Position numbers and translations under genes: made by a program
Origin: Ramicandelaber brevisporus
Lineage: Eukaryota > Kickxellomycota > Ramicandelaberales > Ramicandelaberaceae
DNA length: 39,458 nt
Direction of reading: 5' to 3'
Assembly (NCBI GenBank): GCA_025201865.1
Contig: MU602714.1
Location: forward strand, 7,917 to 47,374
The notes under the pieces: generated by a model
Seen by the model: only the letters and a program-made list of their open reading frames with translations
Told to the model about the DNA's origin: nothing
The model's database searches: none
Shown: piece by piece, positions 15,901 to 23,400 of the stretch
Layout: every line of letters begins with the position of its first letter
Numbering within the stretch: position 1 is the stretch's first letter

Positions 15901-17081
15901 TTCCGCTCGTGCTCCATTTCCAAACTCTCGGTCTCAAATTTGCATCGCTGCATCAAGCTGTTCAAGACGGCGCCAATGCTGCCATCTTGCCGGTCATGGT
16001 GTCGATCGAGTCTGTGTTTACTGCCATGCTACTGCTGCCACTCTTATCATTGGATGACTTGAGCGACGGACACGATCATGCTCGTCCGGTGACTCCCCAA
16101 TGGGTCAAGACCGCCACTTGGCCAATTGTAGCTGCGTGGCAGTTCTTCTCAGAATTAGCAAGCCAATACTGGCAGAACCATCGCTCGGTGAGATACACTG
16201 TCACAGTAGTTGGTGCTACTGTAGCGTTTATTGTGTATAAGATGTTCATTGTATCCTCTGGATTAGTGGGTGTAGATGGACTGGTGCCATTTTATACAGC
16301 AGAAGCACCAATGCGCATTACGGCCAAGCTCAACACAAGTCTGTCCATTTACTATGACATGTCGTTTGCGAACAGATTGCCATCGAGCCAGAATGGCGAT
16401 ACGCAGGTGACAGTGTTTGGTGCGTCTGAGAAGCACATTCGCCATGCGCTTTCCGGCGTTCCCAGTCTCCGTGCCCATGGATTCTCAAGTCTAGCATGCC
16501 AGCCAGCCGATCGTGCAAGCCTGCCGGTTGATTTGCCAAGCGGCATTGTGGCCTGCAGTTATGTGGTTCCTCGTCCAAACACTGTTGCACTCGACGAGAT
16601 GCCTCGAGCAAGCATCACATCTCGTACAATGTCTGCTATGAACAACATTCGCTCCACAAACGGCATCGGCTCAAGCGAGTATCAAGTGGTGGCTCGTGGT
16701 CAAATCATTCCTGGCGAGTCTCGCTTCTGCTTCCTTGACATTCCAGACTCGTACTTTGCGCAGAATTTGCCAATATCATCCGGTGATACTCCGAACAAAT
16801 CGACGCAGAAGGTGTGGCTGGCATTCTTGCAGCGTGCATTCTTTGACAATGGCTTAACTGACAATGGTAGTGATAATAGTGGTGGTGATGATGATGGCAC
16901 CAGAGTTGTTGGTCGGTTGCCTCCGAAAGAGGATATTTCCTACATGCACACTCTTACAATGGTAGTGATAATAGTGGTGGTGATGATGATGGCACCAGAG
17001 TTGTTGGTCGGTTGCCTCCGAAAGAGGATATTTCCTACATGCACACTCGCACCTATGTCCGTGATTTTGGCCAGCCATTAG
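12930..17081 (+). CDS. M28-family membrane metalloprotease, Pff1/ERMP1 (Fxna)-type, frameshifted near C-terminus
   Basis: 1383 residues as read. One N-terminal helix (about 13-30) leads into a lumenal M28 peptidase domain (about 125-330). Candidate zinc and catalytic residues are H148 (TAHYD), D160 (SDAG), the E194/E195 pair (CGEEEG), D218/E220 (IDLEGGG) and H297 (FYHTLN). About eight more hydrophobic helices follow, e.g. 365-390, 500-525, 550-570, 610-635, 645-665, 970-995, 1010-1035 and 1090-1110. This matches the nine-TM layout of yeast Pff1 (vacuolar) and animal ERMP1 (ER). A long cytosolic loop (about 690-965) is Pro- and then Arg/Ser-rich. A 95-bp tandem duplication at 16861-17048 shifts the frame, so the last ~40 residues are novel and hydrophobic and end at 17081. 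Without the extra unit the frame would run to 17386, giving 1453 residues. The ATG at 12930 directly precedes the first helix. Either the gene is truncated, the duplication is spliced out, or it is an assembly error. Confidence 0.85.
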   Translation: MSSPSAWQTRLSRVFLVSSVLAITLLLTRWNLQSILQHSGTSENAAINSFNASRAFDDLSVISKKQHTVNDYAIMDVRRHIVNTVRSLASAHSGLDVVQDDTTYIIADSDRARPDFASGGLWIIESDNILVRLRGTGSDGSALLVTAHYDSAPLSHGASDAGVGVASMLEMLRVLSHPASHPNHDVIFNFDCGEEEGLFGAEAMVRHPWFADVRAYIDLEGGGVGGHAMIFRGRGSPLYKTFASSPYYHKSEIKTLVTNLGNTLLKFIPADTDFSVYDKYGLPGMDIALFENRAFYHTLNDNLANTGMDSVAHLGKVALSAVLAIANNPDGLPPPTNELSNDWHKPFIAYDVLGRWLFIHDYDAEIAVVVAMSLTSVLLIVVAGGLMYFWRLQQRFGSAIAELTSPELEGFEALAAADEGEASLLASSVLASARASISVSNNGTPAPSTSPLYDLPPFAAATIARTSLANPAALEAGVDPSAATKMSILSPIRAFFTSVVSPLFRATSAVVLAGVAAFVSTFVLGYAIDYFTGGYASIMAHAYPKAYVAALHAPALATVYTVIEMIWAAYENQPAVKQLIDELVETLHIKQKLIDILEAAYGYLNDPNKRHRWLWYALPLAWVALNLGLSLPSSYLELGTFTELPWFLGASTLGAILTALLDNDINIMITLRGNKDAIVDPVDSLPIEVPQPQPLPSQPQPMPGIPVEAPKEPRKPRFEIGFGISFGKKKDGSTEESQDPQSSTQQPPQTQQPPLPQLPGTIGPIGSMPVLIEGEPSSSVPVTIDVDDSPEILLPRPKPQPSHSSNKSNRSNRSNRSNRSKTSSSSRRDQDSRRNNRYDEIDEIDDNDLSDDEYDGREDGPLIRDRDRRRHNDRDRSSNSRSQSRHRVSERESSRSRSRNRHNDDRRSHSHSHSRSRSRTRRNRREYSSDDYDSRDSNSESDYDSHDDDRHRRSRRHHRHDSVASIENPETASFWIHYGAILLRTLVAVMVPLVLHFQTLGLKFASLHQAVQDGANAAILPVMVSIESVFTAMLLLPLLSLDDLSDGHDHARPVTPQWVKTATWPIVAAWQFFSELASQYWQNHRSVRYTVTVVGATVAFIVYKMFIVSSGLVGVDGLVPFYTAEAPMRITAKLNTSLSIYYDMSFANRLPSSQNGDTQVTVFGASEKHIRHALSGVPSLRAHGFSSLACQPADRASLPVDLPSGIVACSYVVPRPNTVALDEMPRASITSRTMSAMNNIRSTNGIGSSEYQVVARGQIIPGESRFCFLDIPDSYFAQNLPISSGDTPNKSTQKVWLAFLQRAFFDNGLTDNGSDNSGGDDDGTRVVGRLPPKEDISYMHTLTMVVIIVVVMMMAPELLVGCLRKRIFPTCTLAPMSVILASH
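16861..17048. repeat. 95-bp tandem duplication, near-perfect
   Basis: Copy 1 (16861-16953) and copy 2 (16956-17048) match at all 93 positions; the unit spacing is 95 bp. Because 95 is not a multiple of three, reading through puts copy 2 in another frame. The unit contains a GGT/GAT-rich start and the stretch encoding 'RLPPKEDISYMHT'. Full identity suggests a recent event or an assembly artefact. Confidence 0.95.
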
Positions 17082-17386
17082 AGTATCAACTCGAATACGT
17101 TGTCCGCCAGGTTGATATCGATCTCTCGCGGCTCGATCGTCTGCCTCCAAACGCCTGGGTCATTCCTGATGATGGCGACAGTGGTGATTATCCAGATTTG
17201 CCATTGCCAATTCCCGGTGAGCAAAATGGAGTATCTTGGCTGTGGTTCGATGTTGGGTGCGCAACTGGTGCTGGCAATCAACTGCATAGAGGTATTGTTG
17301 CAGAGCTGCTGAAGAGTACGCCGGAGTGGACGGCGTTGTCTGGATGGGTGCCAATGTCGACGTGGACCGCCAGAGCTCTCGTATAA
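17049..17386 (+). pseudogene. Displaced C-terminal coding segment of the M28 protease
   Basis: This stretch is open in the frame of copy 2 of the duplication, continuing from about 17012. It begins 'RTYVRDFGQPLEYQLEYVV' and ends at a TAA at 17384-17386. It reads like the lumenal C-terminal tail of the protease: mixed composition, several Trp, no low complexity and no stops over 112 codons. It has no convincing start of its own. It is either no longer translated, or joined by splicing or by a correct assembly. Confidence 0.75.
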
Positions 17387-17764
17387 GCAAAGCAATCCTA
17401 CTTTTCTTTCTTTCTTTCTTTCTTTCTTTCTAGCTTTTTTTGCCGTTCATAGTCAGTTCTAATAGCAGTTTTTTCTTTAAAACCTCTCTTTTCTTCTTCT
17501 TTTTCTTCTTCTTCTTCGTTCAAAGGTTTCTTAAAGAGTAACTGTCTGACTACTGTAAGTAAACAGCGTTTAATTTGTGTATTTTAGATGACGCGCTAAT
17601 TACATTAAGCCGTGGACCAAGGGGTCGCGACCTGCCACAAAACAAAACCAGCCTCACATTTTTTGTTTTTGGTTTTGCTTTTACTCTCTTGCCATCTTCT
17701 TTCCATCAACAGTCTTTCGAATATTGTAATTGTAATTGTACTTGTAACTATAACTGTAATCGAC
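17387..17764. promoter_or_regulatory. Intergenic region upstream of tyrosinase, CT-rich
   Basis: 378 bp holding the 3' end of the protease gene and the promoter and leader of the tyrosinase. It contains a (CTTT)n microsatellite (about 17401-17431) and a further TTC-rich tract (about 17488-17520). The reading frame of the tyrosinase stays open back to a GTG at 17612, but this upstream part is better seen as leader. Confidence 0.45.
17401..17431. repeat. (CTTT)n microsatellite
   Basis: About seven CTTT units lie just after the end of the protease locus. Confidence 0.85.
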
Positions 17765-18777
17765 ATGCGTGTAACAGCAGTTTGCAGCTGTGTGGCCATA
17801 TCGACGCTGCTGTTCGCGACACTTGTCGTCGCGTCTCCAGCCATCGATGCCGTCGACAGCCGCAGTGTTCCACCGGCTCCAAACTCTACAGTCTCTCCCG
17901 TCGAGACACCCAAGTTCAAATGCGACTATGTCAAGAAGCGCCGTGAGATACGCACAATGTCTTACGACGCCATCTCCCGCTTCGTCAATGCCACTGCTGT
18001 GCTTCACACTCAGCCATCAGCCAAGTATCCCGGTTTGTCCGTGTTGGATGAATATGCGCGCGACCACGTCAGCGTTGGCACGCAGGTGCATTTGAGTATG
18101 CGGTTCTTCCCGTTCCATCGAGTGTTCATCAGCAAGTTTGAAGACAAGCTGCGCGAAATTGATCCGTTGATTGAAGGACTGCCATATCTCGAGACTGGAT
18201 TGGATGCAAATGCGCCAGAGAAATCACCAGCTTTCAGATACTTTGGGTCATCGCAAGGCAAAGGTCCCAATCAGCCTGCTTGCATGACAGATGGCCCAAT
18301 GTCTGGCTGGTCATACACTCTTGACTCTTCAAAGCCAAACGCCGACTGTGTATCTCGCGAGTTCGACTCCAATCCACCATCTTCGTCACCCAAATTCCAG
18401 ATTCCATCGTTTGCTCATCTTCAGACCATGATTTCTAGCATTGCTGGGTTTGGTGATTTTTCTGTAATGACTGAGTTTACTCATCATGGCTACTGGCATC
18501 AGTTTATAGGTGGAACCATGAAGACAATGGCATCACCGAGAGACCCATTCATGTTTTATACATTGCATGCCATGCTGGACAAGGCGTGGTTGCAGTGGCA
18601 AGAGTTGCATGATAAAGAGCGGAACAAGTATGCAGGTGGAGATGCGACGGAGGCGATGCCATTGTATCCGGATATACAGGTTGGATCGGCATTGAACCAT
18701 AATTGGCTGTGCTATGAATATGTAAAGATGGATGCACCAACTCCACAGATGCGCATTCAACTACTTCAACAGAAATT

Positions 18778-18810
<33 letters not shown>

Positions 18811-19441
18811 GCAACAGCAACAACAGCAGCAACAGCGACAACAGCAGCAGCAACAGACGGGCAATGCTGAGGAACGTACATTCCCGGTATTGCAGCCAGG
18901 CTGGTTTGTGCAGCGCAATGACACCCAACAGCGGCTGATTGATCGATTCAACATTTTGTCAAAGGAACTCGAGCGCCGCACAGTTGCAGCAATGGCTAGC
19001 GGTGATATCGAAATGCCACGCGGACACTCTCTTGCCGATCAATCGCCAGCATCTCCAACACTTGGTCTCAAAGCCAAAGACTACATTGCAAGCATTCCAG
19101 ATGAGATTGAGCAACAGATGTGGTCTGTTATTGACAAGGCTCGCGACTCGTATCATGCTGCTGCTGATTCTGGCAGTCGCACCATCATGTTCTCGGCACA
19201 GTCCACCGACGTCAACAGCAGCACTCGTGTCGAGATTGAGGCGGATGTCCACTTTGGCCAGTCAATGTCGCCATCGTTGATGCCAGCCAGTGCTGTGCAA
19301 TATGCGCGTGCAATGGTACAGCGCGAGTCTATTCAGGTCAATGGCACGGATTGGGTGGACACACTGGTCAACGCGCTGAATGCGATGCGGTCGGAATACG
19401 TCAAAGGCTCAGCCAATGCCAAATTACTCCTCCGTTTTTGA
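17765..19441 (+). CDS. Secreted tyrosinase (type-3 copper oxidase)
   Basis: 558 residues. The ATG at 17765 opens a clear signal peptide (about 1-25, ending 'LVVASPA'). CuA ligands are likely H101, H109 and H118 within 'VHLSMRFFPFHRVFISKFE', the usual tyrosinase order ending HR...FE. The following 'PYLETG' replaces the common PYWDW. CuB ligands are likely H240 or H241, H245 and H268 within 'HGYWHQFIGG' and 'DPFMFYTLHAMLDKAW'. Known of the family: tyrosinases hydroxylate monophenols and oxidise o-diphenols to quinones, feeding melanin formation or cell-wall cross-linking. All six histidines appear present, so activity is plausible. After CuB comes a polyQ tract of about 25 residues (about 18777-18857), and then a ~190-residue C-terminal region that I do not recognise, perhaps the domain that caps the active site in fungal tyrosinases. 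It follows the M28 gene on the same strand. Confidence 0.88.
18777..18857. repeat. Coding CAG/CAA repeat (polyQ) in tyrosinase
   Basis: Mixed CAG/CAA codons encode about 20 Gln, one Arg (CGA) and six more Gln. The synonymous mixing would slow repeat-length change compared with a pure CAG run. Confidence 0.85.
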
Positions 19442-20419
19442 GAATGAAACATAATTTGCACTAATTTTAACCGTTTGTGTTTTTATTTTGGTTTGGTTTG
19501 GCTTGGTTTGGTTTGATTTGTATAGTATACTGTTCTACTATTCGCGGAGTCAGCTTAACGTCACCTACTCGATGTACCATAGTTGACTGGGTGCCTGGAA
19601 ATAGACTCGCGGCAACTCTCAAATCAGTAAACAGTCCGTGGTATCATTGACGCTGGGTCGTTGTAGAAATCTCCGCTTCAGGGACACGAGCTCGGGATAT
19701 GTGACACCTGATTGGACGTCTGACCACGAGAGATTATTCAAAAAGACACAGAACTTCAAAAAGAACCAAGAGAGAAAAGGAAGAGAAAGAAGAAGAGCTT
19801 GCACAATTGACCTCACAGTTGCCGTTGTTGTTGCCGTTGCTGTTGCTGTTACTGCTATTGTTGTACTTGAAGTTGCTCTTTTTTGTTTCGCTTACGCTTC
19901 AATAACTCGCACGCAGCACAACTTCACATACAATCATCCAACAACCTCCTGTCCATTTTGAAGAAACGAACAACGGCCTCCACGTTTTTTCTCACTGTGA
20001 GTTACTCTTTCTCTGTCTCTGTCTGTCTGTCTGTCTCTATCCTCACTATTCTCTCTAACTTCGCTCTTGGTTCTCCTTTTCGGCGTGGGAGTAAGAGTAA
20101 GAGCAAGAGTAATAGAAAGAGCAAGTGTAAGTAAGAGGGAAAGTAAGAGTGCGTCGTTTCTTCCTCGGGTTGTGTTGACGAGGTTGTTTTCTTTTCCTTC
20201 CCTTTTTTTTTCTTCCTTCTTCTCTTCTTCCTTCTCTCTATTCCTCCTCGACTGCCGGCCAACTACCACCACAATACTCCAAACTATCCGAAATCAGCTT
20301 CATACTTTCCCTCGTTCTTCCCGTTCTTGTCATCCTCTTCTTGCCGCCTTACTCTTACTCTTACTCTTCTTCTTCTACTGCTACCACTTCTTCGTCTTCG
20401 TCCTCCTCAGCGTAGTCCA
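19442..20419. promoter_or_regulatory. Intergenic region upstream of the Sec7-PH gene
   Basis: 978 bp with no convincing gene; the longest plus-strand frame here (19638-19961) starts at GTG and encodes GTT/GCC-repeat hydrophobic sequence. It contains a (TTTGG)n run (about 19488-19520), a CTGT run (about 20015-20040), (AAGAGT)-type repeats at about 20089-20150 and their reverse complement (ACTCTT) at about 20349-20372, close to the start codon. The last 300 bp are strongly pyrimidine-rich, likely a long 5' leader. Confidence 0.45.
19484..19520. repeat. (TTTGG)n simple repeat
   Basis: Several TTTGG/CTTGG units follow the tyrosinase stop codon, with one or two base changes. Confidence 0.7.
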
Positions 20420-23400
20420 ATGACCTCGTCTTCCACGCCTTCTTCGTCTTCGACTGCAATGGTTGAACAGCATCGGAGGCCGAGCTCAGATGAAGACATT
20501 GAACAGCAACAACAACAACAGAAGCAACAACAGAAGCAGCAGCAGAGGAAGTCATTATCGATATCAGCCACACCGCCGTTGATCGACTTTGCTTTCGAAT
20601 TTGAACAGCACGAACAACACTCGCCAATGACCCATCTCACTTCGTCTTTGGCACTATCGGCGACCGATAATGACAACAGTAACACATCCAGTTTGGGACG
20701 TCGCACAACTTCAGCAACGAGCAACGATAGTGGTTACAATGCCAGCAAACACGCGTCGCCTGCTATCATTGCATCATCAACAACATCTACATCAGTCAAT
20801 GGTCAGATTGGCGACACAAATGCCGATTCTGAGCTGTTGAAAAGGCCAGTATTAGATATTGATTTGGGACTGGGTATGATGGCGTCTCCATTGAATAGCT
20901 CCTCAGATGATCAACACCAACAGCAGCAGCAGCAACCAACACCGCCTGATATGCCGCTGCCTCCAATACCGCAGTCACTTCAATCACTTCAATCACATCA
21001 ATTACTTCAGTCGCACAATCAGTCTTCATCGAGAACGGTTGGGTCAAGAAGGATGCAACCAGCATGTAGCGAAATGGCAGCTGCACTGTCAAACAACAGA
21101 ATGTCGCTGGATGATAGAAGACTGTTTGACAATTGGTTTGCAGATATGTTTGGTGACGCCGCAGCTGCTCTTTCATCAACATCAACATCCACAGCAGCAA
21201 CAGCAGCAACAGCAGCATCACCGTCGGTGGAATCAACATCAGTTGCAGTCTCTGCAGTTCCGTCAATTGAAGAGCAAATGCTATTGACATTGGGAATGTT
21301 CACACGTGGAGATAGCACAGCTTCTCCAATCACAGAGACCAAATCAGCAGATGCAACAGCTGCAGTTAGAGCAAAGAAGAAGGCATCGTCTCCTCACATT
21401 AGATATCAACGGAGACGTCAAAGAGCACCGTCTTCCGTGTCAACAACAGTAACATCGCCCCAGATTGTATCAAGTCCAGAAGTTGAATCTGCTTCAGAGC
21501 CAATTGCTGAAGAGATGAGTATCATTCCAGAGCCAACCGGTGCAATTGAAAACAATGCTGTTGATGGAGAGGCGAGTGAGTTGCTGTCAGTTAAGTCACC
21601 TGTGGCTTGGGTTGAGGAAATAATGAGTCCATTATTAGAGCAGCCTTCGCCTGAAATTGATATTGAGTTTGCAATTGAACCACTCGAACTGACAAATGTG
21701 TCTTCATCGTCAATAACTCCAGTCGAGCAGCAACAGCAACAGCAACAGCAACTACCGCCAACACTGTCACTGCCACAACTGCCACAGCTACCAACACCTC
21801 CAGCTATCACCGATGAAGAGGAGAAGGGAGATGAAAGAGAGGTGCAAACACAGCCAGTCAGCTCTTTGTCAACACGGCCAGTGGAGCTTGTACAATCACC
21901 TCCAGTTGAGCCACTTCCTGAGCTGCCATTAGCATTAACACATGTAACAGCACAGTCTGAGCAGCCTGTGATCGAGTCTACTACTGAACAGTCAACTGTC
22001 ACCGCAACCCAACCAACTAAGACTCACTCATCAGGATCATCGAGTGCTGCCAGCATTGCACTCTCCTTTATCGCAGCTACAACGTCTCCACCAATAATTA
22101 CAAGTAGAAAGTCATCCCGTGCCTCAATCACCTCATTGGCATCAAGCAGCTTTGCAAGATTAATCAGTCGCAACTCGCCTTCCTCTTCAGCATCAGCAAT
22201 TGTCTCTCGCCGGCCATCTGGCATCATCACAGATAACTCAAGTGCGCCGCCTGCTGTGCAACTGCCTCGCTTACCATCTCGGTCCAGTTCGTTAATTAGA
22301 AGAGACACTGCAAAGAAGGATCATCCTCAGTCTCCCCTCGCCTCTTGCTCAGCCACTGGTTTACCTGCTCGTGTCTTGATTGATCAGCCAAAGTCTACAG
22401 CTACACAGGAACTACAAATGAATGTACAGCAGCAGCAACCACAGCAACCACAGCAACAGCAGCAACAAGGACAGCCAGAGCCTGCTGAAGCAGCGCCAGC
22501 GGATCCATTCAAATACTTGGCTGCATTGCAGGACACTGTTTCACCACGTAAACTGAGCGATATAATGTCCAAGTCGGATGATGCATTCTGCACTGCACTA
22601 ATGGATGCATTCATGACTACAACTGTTCACTGTGCCAATACTGCACTCGATGTCGCACTGCGTAGATTTGTTGCTGGATTTTTCTTGCCCAAAGAGAGTC
22701 AGCAGATTGACAGAGTGTTGGCAGCATTTGCACGTAGATATCACACACTCAACAGCGAGTTGTTTGTATCACCAAGCATCGTGCATTCAATTGCATTCTC
22801 CATCATTCTGCTCAATACAGATGCGCACAATCCATTTGTAAAGACTAAAATGACAAAGGCTCAATACTTGAAATTAACCAGTGGTCTTGAGCAAGGCAAC
22901 ACTGTTCCTGTGGCATGTCTGGAAATGTACTACGATAACACTGTTGCACTCCCATTTGTACAGCCAACCCATGAGCAAGACGTTACCTCCAGCCATCACA
23001 ATCAACAACAGCCGCAGCCACAACAGCAGCAGCACCAACAACCGCAGCAGCAAAGAACACAGCCGAGACCATCCGCAGTCTCAACAAGTGATGCAGCCTC
23101 TAGTATTCGAACTGCCACATCTTCCTCATCAGGTCAAGTCAGCCGCAATACATCCACTCTGCGTGACATTTTACCTGAGCAAATGCTATCAGCTGGTGAG
23201 GCTGCATCCATTGAGAACAGTGCTGATATTGATGCAATCATGGAGAGCAGCGATGATGACGATGCAAGCAACAGTGATGACTCGGACAACGAGGATGGCT
23301 ATGGCTCTGATTCTGATACTGAGTTGTCACAACATGGTCAGCCACAGGCTGTCACAACCGTACCGCTGCGCACATCACCACCGGTCGTCCCTGCCCTCTC

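Noticed and set aside
16861-17048. Transposon insertion as the cause of the duplication in the M28 gene
   Set aside because: The two copies are adjacent with only two bases between them, with no inserted element or terminal inverted repeats, so a simple tandem duplication fits better.
17612-17764. N-terminal extension of the tyrosinase frame
   Set aside because: It begins at GTG, is hydrophobic by chance (TTC/GTA-rich DNA), and would bury the signal peptide that starts at 17765.
19638-19961. 107-codon plus-strand frame upstream of the Sec7-PH gene
   Set aside because: It starts at GTG; its hydrophobic part comes from GTTGCC/GTTGTT repeats.
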